Assembly (NCBI RefSeq): GCF_009663775.1
Contig: NZ_RDBR01000013.1
Coordinates: 1-43,109 of the forward strand
Length of the DNA stretch: 43,109 nt
From: Lactobacillus sp. 0.1XD8-4
GTDB lineage: Bacteria; Bacillota; Bacilli; Lactobacillales; Lactobacillaceae
Reading direction: 5' to 3'
Each line of letters begins with the position of its first letter. The stretch's first letter is position 1. Under the pieces are notes generated by a model. The model did no database searches. It worked only from the letters and a program-made list of their open reading frames with translations, and was not told where the DNA came from. The translations under genes and the position numbers were made by a program. This document shows, in pieces, positions 27,701-35,046 of this stretch.

Positions 27701-30700
27701 ATTAGATGAACCGCTTCTAGCAGTGCCATTATTTCCGCTAACAGCGTCCCAATCATAATCTGGAAAAGCTGCCTGTAGTCTTTGTAACAATTGATCAGCA
27801 ATCTTAACTTGATAAGTGCCGACATTGACTGGCATTTGACCATTAGTAAAGCCATTAATATAGACATCCCCAGACTTCAACCCACCAATTGCTTGAATAA
27901 TTTCAGCATCAGTTGGCACAGGAACACTGCTATTCCAATTAGTTAGTTCAATGTGGTAAGCACTTGGATCAAAGGCTAAATCAGCCCCGTAAGTGGTCGT
28001 TTGATTACCGCTTAAAGTAACTTGAGCCTTGCGAGCATAGATTAAGAAATTACCAGTCGTTCCACCTAAACTAATATCATAATTACTTGCACCTGTTAGA
28101 TTCTTAATCTTATTAAGTGCAGTACTTGTTAAACGAACATAATAAGCTGGATTACCTGTTTTATCGTTTTCTTGGGCGTTAGCATGGCTGACTGGATTAC
28201 CAGCACTATCAACCACTTCTAAATCTTCTGGAGCTAAAGTGAAGCTTCCCAATCCAATTGGTTCATCATTTGAGTTACCCCACACTAGTTTAATATCACC
28301 ATTATCAAGCTGTGTCTGGCTAATGGCTGCATTTTGACCATTATAAACTTGTGATGCAGTTCCACTTACGCCGATAATCAAACTTGCTGGATAAATGTGG
28401 TAAGTAATGTGGCCTGAAATGGTACTCTTTCCATCCTTAACAAATGTGTAGTTAGGGTTAGCCGCTGCAAAAGCTGATTTACCCTTTTCATTTAATTGTA
28501 AGTAGTAATAACCCGCATTAGTTGGAGCAGCAATCTGCTTGCCATCTTGATCGACCCATTCAAAGTCATCAGCAGTTAAATCTGGAATAGTCAAGCCTTG
28601 AACATTATTGAAGCCAAAGTTCTTCTTGGTTTCTTCATTACTTGGATCAAAACTGGCTGCGTGACCATTGTATTCACTCTTTTCATTACCATCTAACTGA
28701 ACATTTGGTGAGATAGCTTGCTCAATTTGGAAAGTTGCACTGCCAGTATTGTCCTTAGACAAGATAACATTTCCTTTACCAACGGCTTCATCAATTGCAG
28801 CTTGAATTTTATCAAGACCTACGCTAGAAAGAGTCAGAGTATAATTACCAGCATTAACAGGTGCTTTACCATCTTGAGTATTCCAAGCGTAGTCTCCATC
28901 TGCAAAAGTAAAACTAGTTGGTAAGTTAACAACATTATTACCATTAATGGCTACCTTGATGGTTGAACCATCAGTATACAAATCAGCTGTCGTTACTGAA
29001 TTGCCATTGTAAACCATCGAATTGTGACCGCTAAGTTCAGTGTCAGCAGTAGCAGGCGTAATGGTATAAGTGCCCGTTCCAGCCGAAGCAGTGGTAGGCC
29101 AAGTTACATTATCACTATTAATTTCTTTGATGTGTTCCCAACCAGTTTGGGATAAACGAACTTCATATTTTCCAACATTAACTGGAACAGTAGTAGTCCA
29201 AGTCCCATCAACATTAAATTCAATATCACCAGCAACTAAGTTATAAGTTGGATTATTTGGTTCATTCAGCTTAATTGAGAAGCCGTTTAAGTAATCACTA
29301 TTAGGACTACCAGTGTAAGTGGATGAAGGATTGCCACTAAATTCTGCAGATGCTTGGGCCTTGTTAATAACTAAAGTACCGAAACTTGTGCCTTGGCTAA
29401 TCTTGTAATTATCACCAACGGCTTGTTGAATCTTCGCAACACCGGCATCAGTTAAGACAATATGGTAAACACCACCAGCATTCGTTGCAGTGATAGGCTT
29501 ACCGCTGACATCAACAATTTGGAAGTCACCAGAATCTAATTGTACATTACTCAAGCTAGCTGTTGCGCCGTCTTTAGCACTAATACTTACTTGAACGCTG
29601 TTAGTGCCATTCGCATTATAATCAACGCTAATTGGTTGGCCCGTGTAAGTTTCGGTTTGTGTTCCATCGACACTTACAGTATTTTCAGCAGCATTAATTG
29701 TATAACTTGCACTTCCAGTAAAGGCATTATCAGAAAATACTACATTCGGTGTGTTATTTTGACCAGAACCTACTAGACCAAGAATATACTTTTCAATGTT
29801 GGAAATACCATCAGGTGTCAAAGTAATCATGTATGATCCAGCATTAGTTGGTGCAGAGCCACTATTCCACTCATAATCACCATCTTTAAGAATATAGGTC
29901 TTGTTAGCATCAGTAACACCTGGGAAGGTTACCGTTACACCAATTTGACCATTGCTATTTACTTCAGCAGGTGTAGTAGCTTGACCATCGTATGTGCGTG
30001 AGTTAGAGCCACTTAATACCCCACTTGCCTGAGCTTGCGTAATGGTGTAAGTAGCTAAGCCACTACCATTAGTCAAAGTAAAGTTAGGGTTATCCTTCTG
30101 TAGAGTAGATAGTGCAGCGTCCTTAAGTTTTATGTGGTAAGTTCCAACATTTTCAGGATTACTGATCGAATGCCCTTGAGCATCTACCCACTCATAACTA
30201 TCACTAGTAAGGCCCGTCGTATCTAAAACTACTTTGGCATTGTTAAAGTTAGTAGTAATTGTTAATTTTGAAGGATCGATACTAGTCGCAGGTTGGGCAT
30301 CATAGATCTTACTATAATTTCCAGATGTCTGGTTGCTTAAAGTGAAAGTAGCTGGTGCTGGATTAATAATATAGGTGGCAGTACTGGTAAAGGTTGAATT
30401 ACCCTGAGCATCTACCCATTTAATACTGTTATTACCAAATTCTTTTATAACATCCTGCTTACCTCGTTCTGACCAACGTAACTCATAGGTACCTGCATTA
30501 GTTGGCATTTCAGTCGTCCAAGTTTGACCGTTATCAGATGAAAATTCAACATCTCCAGCCTGTAAAGTATAAGGTGCTCCAGTTGGCCCTGTAACTCCAA
30601 CATAGATTGGATTATCACCATCCCCATCATTAAGGTCATTAAGAGTGATTGGACTGCCAGTATAAGTTGACTCATTAGTACCTGCCAAAAATGCTGTTGC

Positions 30701-33700
30701 AGTTGCCGTGTAGGTTATATTAATTACAGTCGGAAGTGTATCGATAGTGACAGTTTGAGCTGGAATAGGTCTCCAGTTTGGAATATTTAATGTTGTTTCA
30801 GTCGTTGTCCCATCAGGATGCGTAACTATTTGTTTAATGACTTTCGTATAATTATTAGGAACCGGTATATTGTTGTAGCGTCCCCACTCACCTGTAGTCC
30901 AGCCACTCCCATCAAAGCCATCAAATGTTACTCCACTATCATCAGCATTTACTTTAACAGGTCTAGTAATCGTGGCTGATTGAGTGGTGATAGATGGTTT
31001 GACCACGGCAGACCCGTTTATAGATTTATCGATCCCAATCATGTTAATTACACGGTTAATAGTTTTTTGCGTCAATGATTTAGGTACATAGTAAGTCGCC
31101 AATTCGTTACGAACATACCATTGAGGAGCATTATTAGTAGTAAATACTGTATTGGAATTATAATTTGGATTAGCAAAATTTACAGTAGTATATGTGCCTG
31201 TAGAATTGAGGTTTACTACTACATAGTCATTGCCAGCATCAGGAGGAGTAACAGTAAATTGTCCATCTTGTGCTATATCCCATTTCCCAGAAATTACATG
31301 GAAACCTAAGTGGTCCTCATCACCAACCGTCTTATCCCAAGTCCAATCTCCATAAACCACTTTATTGATTGAAGCATTAATAGTCCCAGCTTGTTTGAAG
31401 AAGACTTGAATCTGCGCATCGGGTGCAACTGATTGACCATTCTTATCACCACCTGCATACACAAATTTAGCAGTTATTGTTCTAGCTTCAGTTTTATTTG
31501 GAACATAGAAAATGGTATGAACAGGTTGAGCTTCATAAAGAGGTGCAGCCGTAGTATATGCAGTTGAGCCTTTAGAAATATCGCTGGTATCGCCATCACC
31601 ACCATTCCAAGTAGGGAAAACAAATTGATTAGCTGGAACTTTATTAGTATTTGTAGCAGGACCACCAGTGTAAGCTGTATATCCAGCTAAGGTTGGTACA
31701 TCGGCAGTTACCGTAGCCCACTCTTGCGGTAAATTAGTCCAAGTCCCGGATACTACATGGTAACCAGGTGTATTACTATCACCTTTTTTAGTATTCCATT
31801 GCCATGGACCATACGTAATATCTCCAGTTACCAAATCTTTTGTAGCTTGCCGAGTATAGTAAACATCTAAAACTGCGGAAGTAAAGGCATTACCATCCTC
31901 AGTGTAAGTACCGTCTTCATTAACCTTTGTCTTAACGTAATTTACGGTAACAGTGCGTGTTTCTTGTGCAGCTGGATCAGTATTGGTTACATCTTGTGTT
32001 TTATGAACTAAGTGAACAACAACATTTGCACCATAGAATGAAGGAGCAACCTCAGTCGTCCATTTATAATTTGGTATTGTCCAATTACAACTTGGATCTG
32101 TAAACGGCTTCCAGAAATCCCCGGCAACTGTTGCTCCTGCAGGTACTCCAGAGACACTAACAGATTGATACTTAGCTGGATTTACGCCATCTGGAAATGT
32201 AAGTTGAGTATATGCCCCATTACCAGCATTTTTTATATCAAATTGAGTAATTTCCTTATTTTCCGTATCATCCCAATAAGTAATCGTAAACTGCATCTGT
32301 TGAGTAACGGTAACCTTAGCAGTAGCTGGAGTAGTTACGGCAGTATATTGCTGGCCATTCACAGAAACTGGATAAGTTGCAATAACTTTAACATTATATG
32401 TTCCTACTTGATTCCAGTTTGGTTCACTATTATCAGCAAATTCAAATGTAGTATCTGCTGGAAAATCAGCCACATTAGCAACTAAATCTTTAGCTGTTAA
32501 AGTCGTACCTTTATAGACAGTTTTATCCTGAATTTGAAGATTTTTCTTTTGATCTGCCGGGATAGTAACAACTTGGTATGTAGCATTCGCATAGTTAACT
32601 AGATGATTATTGTGACCCGTTACATCATCAACAGGGGCAGTTGAAACTCTCTTTAGTACATAGTTATGTTCAGTAACATAATCCTCAAGCTTTTGATCAA
32701 CCATGTCTTTGTAACTATTAATGGCACCCGTCATGTTACTTGCGCCAGCTGCATCATAAACAACAGGGAACGAAATAGTGGTAAGTTGGCTACCATTTGA
32801 ATCCCTAATAGTAATGGTGTGTATATTACTGTTCTTGCCAGATAAGCGAGTGTAAAGAGCGCCACCTGCCAAAACAATTAGATGGTTGAAGTTTGCAAAG
32901 TTGCCAAGACCCAAAGTATTCAATTTATCAGCGGTAATTGTAGCGTTATTACTAAGATAAACCACAGTCTTGTTATTATTTATGACACTTGATGCACTAG
33001 TTACCTTACTAAAGTCCCACTTGGAAAGGTCAACATATTGAGCATTGGAGCCTTGAAATAAAGCAGTCATATTAGTTACATGGCTTATGTTCCAGTTAGC
33101 AACTGCACTCGCGTCAACTAATGCCCCTTCATTAGCAAAAATTGCAGTAAGATTAGTTACCTTACTGGTATTCCAGTTTTCTAGACCATGCAGGCTAGTT
33201 AATGCTTGGTTAACATTAAATGCCCGGTTCATATCCGTCACACTGCTAGTATCCCAATTAGCTAAGGCACTAATGTCAATCAAATTAGCATCACTCATAA
33301 AAATGACGCCCATGTCAGTTACATGACTTACATCCCAATTTTCTAGACCTTGTAAGTTCGTAAAACTATTATTAGCAAATGCAGTGTTGAGGTTTTGTAA
33401 ACTGCTAGTCTTCCAATTGCTTAAAGGAGAAAGATCTGTAACTTTATTAACATTGTTGAAAATCCGATTCATATTCGTGACTTTTTGAACATCCCAGTTT
33501 TCCAAACCAGTTAAGATAGTCAAGCTAGTCGTATTTTGAAATAAAGCAGACATATTAGTGACATTAGAAACGTCCCAATCACTAACCCCACTCAAAGAGA
33601 ATAGCTTAGAGGCATTATCAAAAGTTGATTGCATTGACGTAACGCTACTTGTGTCTAAACTATTGGCCTCAAAATTAGTCAAATTTGCGTCATTTTGGAA

Positions 33701-34477
33701 TGTCTTATCTAAGTTAGTACTTGCAAGCTTAATCTTCTTATCTTTAGTCTTACTAAAAGCAATCGTAGTAGCATTTTTCCAGCTTTTAATTAAATCATTA
33801 GAAATCGACACTTGAAGACCATCAGTTGATTTATTAGTGGCCGCAAAGTCAGCCTCATTAGGCACAATAATGTGAGTTTGATCGCCAGTGTAGCCAGTTA
33901 ATTGGTAATAATTGTTTCCATCAAAAGTGGTCGTCTGCCCTGTCCACTTAGAGGTATCTAATGTCCCCCACGTAGCAGAATCATATCCGCCATTAGTAGT
34001 AGCTGCGGTTGCAACAGTTTTATTTTCTTGAAGTGCTTCATTGGCAGGATTCTCAGCAGTATTTACATTGAGAGCAAGAAAAGCATTTTTATTTTCTTCT
34101 TCACTATTAGTTCTATTTGTATAAGAAGCGGAACTTGAGTTTTCAGTATCCTGAGCAGTTGTAATCTTTTGTTCACTGGTTTTAGAAGTGTCAGTAGTAT
34201 TAGCTACAACATTTTTCTTCGTTTCACCAGATTGTTGAGCACTCTCAGTCACGGAACTTTGCGGTTGTGCCGATTCCGCTGCAGTTACAGTACTGCCACT
34301 TGCTTGCGTTGTTGCTGGGGTAGTCGTATCTGCTTGGACACTAGCATTTACTACTGCCGTTGCCCCAAAAGCCAGCATAAAAGTAGCACAGGCAGTAATC
34401 CACTGTTTCTTTGCTTTGTATAATTTATAATTCTTATTTTTGGGAGTCATGCTCCGTAAAGGATTATTTTTACTCAT
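21725..34477 (-). CDS. giant LPQTG-anchored surface protein with BspA, MBG-like and Mub-like repeats
   Basis: An intact 4250-residue cell-wall protein. A KxYKxGKxW-type signal (N-Y-K-L-Y-K-A-K-K-Q-W, residues 16-26) is cleaved near residue 50. A Ser/Thr-rich stalk runs to about 165. BspA-type leucine-rich repeats (W-D-V-S-x-V-T-N-M, residues about 255-500) follow, then a linker region with MucBP-like segments (about 600-1260). Next come about 20 MBG-like Ig-type repeats of roughly 108 residues (about 1260-3415; signature S-G-x-x-x-x-x-Y-x-G-x, later D-F-E-W, N-A-G-T-Y-x-L/V-x-L). Four Mub-like modules (about 3417-4130) precede a proline-rich spacer, LPQTG at 4214-4218, a membrane helix and K-K-K-K-R-E-K. 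Sortase A would attach it to peptidoglycan. The repeats probably form a long stalk presenting the BspA domain for binding; the ligand is unknown. Ribosome site GGGGG lies 7 bases before the ATG. It sits upstream of a second giant adhesin gene but has its own terminator. Confidence 0.95.
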   Translation of the reverse strand: MSKNNPLRSMTPKNKNYKLYKAKKQWITACATFMLAFGATAVVNASVQADTTTPATTQASGSTVTAAESAQPQSSVTESAQQSGETKKNVVANTTDTSKTSEQKITTAQDTENSSSASYTNRTNSEEENKNAFLALNVNTAENPANEALQENKTVATAATTNGGYDSATWGTLDTSKWTGQTTTFDGNNYYQLTGYTGDQTHIIVPNEADFAATNKSTDGLQVSISNDLIKSWKNATTIAFSKTKDKKIKLASTNLDKTFQNDANLTNFEANSLDTSSVTSMQSTFDNASKLFSLSGVSDWDVSNVTNMSALFQNTTSLTILTGLENWDVQKVTNMNRIFNNVNKVTDLSPLSNWKTSSLQNLNTAFANNSFTNLQGLENWDVSHVTDMGVIFMSDANLIDISALANWDTSSVTDMNRAFNVNQALTSLHGLENWNTSKVTNLTAIFANEGALVDASAVANWNISHVTNMTALFQGSNAQYVDLSKWDFSKVTSASSVINNNKTVVYLSNNATITADKLNTLGLGNFANFNHLIVLAGGALYTRLSGKNSNIHTITIRDSNGSQLTTISFPVVYDAAGASNMTGAINSYKDMVDQKLEDYVTEHNYVLKRVSTAPVDDVTGHNNHLVNYANATYQVVTIPADQKKNLQIQDKTVYKGTTLTAKDLVANVADFPADTTFEFADNSEPNWNQVGTYNVKVIATYPVSVNGQQYTAVTTPATAKVTVTQQMQFTITYWDDTENKEITQFDIKNAGNGAYTQLTFPDGVNPAKYQSVSVSGVPAGATVAGDFWKPFTDPSCNWTIPNYKWTTEVAPSFYGANVVVHLVHKTQDVTNTDPAAQETRTVTVNYVKTKVNEDGTYTEDGNAFTSAVLDVYYTRQATKDLVTGDITYGPWQWNTKKGDSNTPGYHVVSGTWTNLPQEWATVTADVPTLAGYTAYTGGPATNTNKVPANQFVFPTWNGGDGDTSDISKGSTAYTTAAPLYEAQPVHTIFYVPNKTEARTITAKFVYAGGDKNGQSVAPDAQIQVFFKQAGTINASINKVVYGDWTWDKTVGDEDHLGFHVISGKWDIAQDGQFTVTPPDAGNDYVVVNLNSTGTYTTVNFANPNYNSNTVFTTNNAPQWYVRNELATYYVPKSLTQKTINRVINMIGIDKSINGSAVVKPSITTQSATITRPVKVNADDSGVTFDGFDGSGWTTGEWGRYNNIPVPNNYTKVIKQIVTHPDGTTTETTLNIPNWRPIPAQTVTIDTLPTVINITYTATATAFLAGTNESTYTGSPITLNDLNDGDGDNPIYVGVTGPTGAPYTLQAGDVEFSSDNGQTWTTEMPTNAGTYELRWSERGKQDVIKEFGNNSIKWVDAQGNSTFTSTATYIINPAPATFTLSNQTSGNYSKIYDAQPATSIDPSKLTITTNFNNAKVVLDTTGLTSDSYEWVDAQGHSISNPENVGTYHIKLKDAALSTLQKDNPNFTLTNGSGLATYTITQAQASGVLSGSNSRTYDGQATTPAEVNSNGQIGVTVTFPGVTDANKTYILKDGDYEWNSGSAPTNAGSYMITLTPDGISNIEKYILGLVGSGQNNTPNVVFSDNAFTGSASYTINAAENTVSVDGTQTETYTGQPISVDYNANGTNSVQVSISAKDGATASLSNVQLDSGDFQIVDVSGKPITATNAGGVYHIVLTDAGVAKIQQAVGDNYKISQGTSFGTLVINKAQASAEFSGNPSSTYTGSPNSDYLNGFSIKLNEPNNPTYNLVAGDIEFNVDGTWTTTVPVNVGKYEVRLSQTGWEHIKEINSDNVTWPTTASAGTGTYTITPATADTELSGHNSMVYNGNSVTTADLYTDGSTIKVAINGNNVVNLPTSFTFADGDYAWNTQDGKAPVNAGNYTLTLSSVGLDKIQAAIDEAVGKGNVILSKDNTGSATFQIEQAISPNVQLDGNEKSEYNGHAASFDPSNEETKKNFGFNNVQGLTIPDLTADDFEWVDQDGKQIAAPTNAGYYYLQLNEKGKSAFAAANPNYTFVKDGKSTISGHITYHIYPASLIIGVSGTASQVYNGQNAAISQTQLDNGDIKLVWGNSNDEPIGLGSFTLAPEDLEVVDSAGNPVSHANAQENDKTGNPAYYVRLTSTALNKIKNLTGASNYDISLGGTTGNFLIYARKAQVTLSGNQTTTYGADLAFDPSAYHIELTNWNSSVPVPTDAEIIQAIGGLKSGDVYINGFTNGQMPVNVGTYQVKIADQLLQRLQAAFPDYDWDAVSGNNGTARSGSSNSDPIDARHEPATYVITSADTTVTINGAEHIKYGETATIQYGGDNGYSITITAPVKNATTDNEHEPIYTDLKLETGDLEFVTTPGDVGTYEVKLSAQGLKKLQALTGSTNYNWTQASAARANFFVDQMPVTITVGGNEQNVTYGSNDWLKAIKENPQGYTLTVKTGNGTTLNYQAKDGDLIFSQTPGDVGSYQVVLSAQGLENIKTALGTNYAYLQDASDVTTYGIFKVNQGEVTISLDGSDSKTYDGKATTPADLNTGKYNLTYSATVYAPDGTAQTIKLTSDDLQFANGDPVNAGNYTVELSPTGQAKLKNLTGNNGDNYKWTFNTIATYTINTATDAVASLSGSNQMIFNGSAVTTAEINNGGDIIVNLTFPGSTENSIYHLQDGDYIWTNGEAPTNVGTYTIKLTQAGLAHLQAAIDQYAGSGNAKINENSLTGSATFEIVPQSITDVTISGKDQEKTYDGQAASLDVNDLTISGNDLVTDNPLSMKDITASDFDWYNAQGEKLDAIPTDAGTYEARLKPSALQALQKNNPNYSFNTASGTIKYTINQKAATDTLGGNGNKIYNGQETSVSDVFNSITWTPSGLVDGQSLDLSKLSDADYAWYTKNADGTYTEMTGLPTNAGTYYLKLKDSSIAKIQAANPNYSFATGAISGEYTYDISQAKAEITLPSTSDQTITWTGNPATIDPANFIPEITTDNPNEKTIALPSTLQLTASDYEFLQNGQVISAPSEIGTYQVRLTQAGWQKVQNAITGNTNYTWSYQGEGNYHIQKATASITLDDSASTIYTGNPVVIPATDGVVNGINVKLSNGQTYVLKPTDLEFVNDQGNPIPAPTNAGTYKVRLTEAALGQIRNLESNHYNYTYNNDAVDFTIEKASADVTTSGAYDVVYNGQIPEINVAKITNNIATNNGVNLTSPTLSADDYEWVDETGKVIANPENVGTYYLKLKDASQSKIATNDNYTWSFNGLATVIIDKADVAISFSGSQETPYTGKVMVLDPDKFEVKLSNGQTYQLTDKDIQVIGNPINVGTYQVKLSQAGIDAIKAADSNYNYSYDDSQGVLVIVPAKASATISGSQTTQDLELDPHNYSVVVTLNGQQQTITGLTANDFVFSKDGHPAQLTEAGTYDVELNGGAINKIRNENPNYDIAFSSTATFTLENSSQTINYVDADGKVISASSVGGKLKGNQVEFTPQFPAGWVVSDPSSVPSEITLENGITTIKIKHGITNVDHTNPVSDGEETVTGEVIDGAHESNLNQTITRTIVITNPDRTKQTITQEAKIYRDAIYDNVTGEVTYGEWSTAKWDAYTPENIPGYTVSESIVPAVEVKNGQQDETVNITYTANEQSGKISYQDADGKEIGTTPLSGKTGETITVTPEIPAGWQLVPSQEIPKTVTATAEGISTVIVKVEHKTVVVTPATPATDIPTGKVPGDPSKNYPTMEQLTVTSTRTINVKYPSGKEESIPQKVTFTRTAIFDEVTGEIKYTEWLPQGTAQWASYQPTTVTGYVPSQKIVLAMTVNPETPNETVDITYDKIPEPQEGQEIISYQDANGQVIHTQTVTGEEDSDVSFKPEVPTNWQPTGELPHSIKITGGTTVIVIEPVTTTIQEHKTVTRTIVEHLPSGDKQTVQTVVLTGTGAKNLVTGEVTDVKWDHGKFAAFTPATVPGYTINMSIVPEMDVTAASDNSTVEINYIPNKQTGMIIYRDENGSDISQTALKGKTGATVAVNLTVPAGWQLIPGQSIPATVMATPDGIPDVVVLIKHQMITVKPGEKAPTGKVPGNPSTTYEKMESLTKEVTRTITVKLPDGQRQIITQAVKFTRTATFDAVTGKATYSAWQVDGSNEWLAYTAPAINGYTASQVSIPAEIVIPSDKNQSIEIEYTKNNQPAEPDQPVTPTQLAQPTEPSVPTNDGDKLVPDDQLPTKPVEQEKQQASNQHFVLRQLAQTRTEGKSKANALPQTGNDQSNNSVLGFAFVALAGIFGLTGMKKKKREK
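24230..30700 (-). repeat. array of about 20 MBG-like coding repeats
   Basis: Each unit begins with a strand of the form I-x-L-S-G-x-x-x-x-x-Y-N/T/D-G-x and ends with T-Y-x-I-x-x-A or similar. I counted 20 starts by eye, from FLAGTNESTYTGSP to ATISGSQTTQD. Units are strongly diverged, so the array is old; several alternate in style, such as those with S-N-Q-M-I-F-N-G and S-N-S-R-T-Y-D-G. Confidence 0.8.
32978..33715 (-). repeat. BspA-type (surface 26-residue) coding repeats
   Basis: About ten units with the pattern L-x-x-W-D-x-S-x-V-T-x-M-x-x-x-F, for example GLENWDVQKVTNMNRIF and ALANWDTSSVTDMNRAF. These belong to the BspA/DUF285 leucine-rich group, whose known members bind host proteins; binding here is inferred. 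Confidence 0.88.
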
Positions 34478-34515
34478 AAGATATCCCCCGTCTCTTAGTC
34501 ATTTATCTTCTTATA

Positions 34516-34521
34516 ATTATA
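34516..34521 (-). promoter_or_regulatory. -10 box of the LPQTG surface protein gene
   Basis: TATAAT on the minus strand, about 40 bases before the ATG. A -35 element is poor (AT-rich, TTTAAA-like), so activation by a regulator is possible. Confidence 0.4.
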
Positions 34522-34617
34522 GCCTAATCTAAATCCTTTTAAATTAACTTTTTTATCATCTTATTAATTTAAAGGCCAACAGAATTTATACTTGGCATTG
34601 TTAAGAGCAAAATTAAT

Positions 34618-34657
34618 AAAAAAAACGAATGGTCGCTTTACGCTTAATCCCATCCGC
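34618..34657 (-). terminator. terminator of the 41-residue small gene
   Basis: On the minus strand, stem GCGGATGG / CCATTCGT followed by a long T-run, beginning 12 bases after the small gene's stop codon. It also isolates the giant gene's promoter. Confidence 0.8.
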
Positions 34658-34669
34658 TACCACAATACA

Positions 34670-34795
34670 CTAGTCATTGCTTTTCGTTGTTTCTTTCGGT
34701 TGCTTCTTTGCAAATAAATGATACACGAGTCGTGCAACCAGTGCTTGTAAAACAATCGTGACTACGCTTTGTGCAAGTTTTCTTTCCCATCTCAT
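34670..34795 (-). CDS. small single-span membrane protein, 41 residues
   Basis: Read directly from the DNA: M-R-W-E-R-K-L-A-Q-S, then a hydrophobic helix VVTIVLQALVARLVYHLF, then a charged tail A-K-K-Q-P-K-E-T-T-K-S-N-D. It has GGGAG 9 bases before the ATG, a TATAAT box 61 bases upstream and a terminator just after the stop. A complete transcription unit for such a short gene makes translation credible. The layout (short basic N-terminus, one helix, charged tail) is shared by small membrane proteins and by type I toxins such as the Fst group, but no antisense partner was identified and sequence similarity to Fst is not evident. The arginine inside the helix is unusual. No function is assigned. 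Confidence 0.65.
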   Translation of the reverse strand: MRWERKLAQSVVTIVLQALVARLVYHLFAKKQPKETTKSND

Positions 34796-34855
34796 AATTT
34801 TAGCTCCCTTACTTAAATCATGCCTTGTAGTTAAACCTAAGCTTCTATCACTTTA

Positions 34856-34861
34856 ATTATA
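34856..34861 (-). promoter_or_regulatory. -10 box of the 41-residue small gene
   Basis: TATAAT on the minus strand with TTAAAC about 18 bases upstream as a weak -35. The leader is about 54 bases. Confidence 0.5.
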
Positions 34862-34960
34862 CTCGCTTCTTATTAATTTGTTTAATAGAATCCTTTGTCC
34901 TAATATTGAATAAAATTATTAATTTTCATAATAATCTTCAATTCATCAATATAAACGTGT

Positions 34961-35003
34961 AAAAAGCCCCTTTCATTCGATAGTTACGAATAAAAGGGGC
35001 TTT
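34961..35003 (-). terminator. terminator after the MetQ-like gene
   Basis: Stem CGAATAAAAGGGGCTTT / AAAGCCCCTTTCATTCG, with one bulge, followed by TT(A)-rich sequence on the minus strand. It closes the luxS-metQ unit. Confidence 0.85.
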
Positions 35004-35046
35004 AAATTACTACAATGTCATCTTTTAGCTAATTATAATTTTATTA

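Noticed and set aside
8450-30700. Regular periodicity that could resemble a CRISPR array or satellite DNA.
   Set aside because: The units are 250-600 bases, coding, in one frame and diverged, with recognisable Mub, MucBP, MBG-like and BspA protein patterns.
8134-34423. Many + strand open frames of 60-140 codons opposite the two giant genes, often rich in Trp, Ile and Ser.
   Set aside because: They are antisense shadows caused by the repeat composition of the real genes; they lack ribosome sites and domain signatures.
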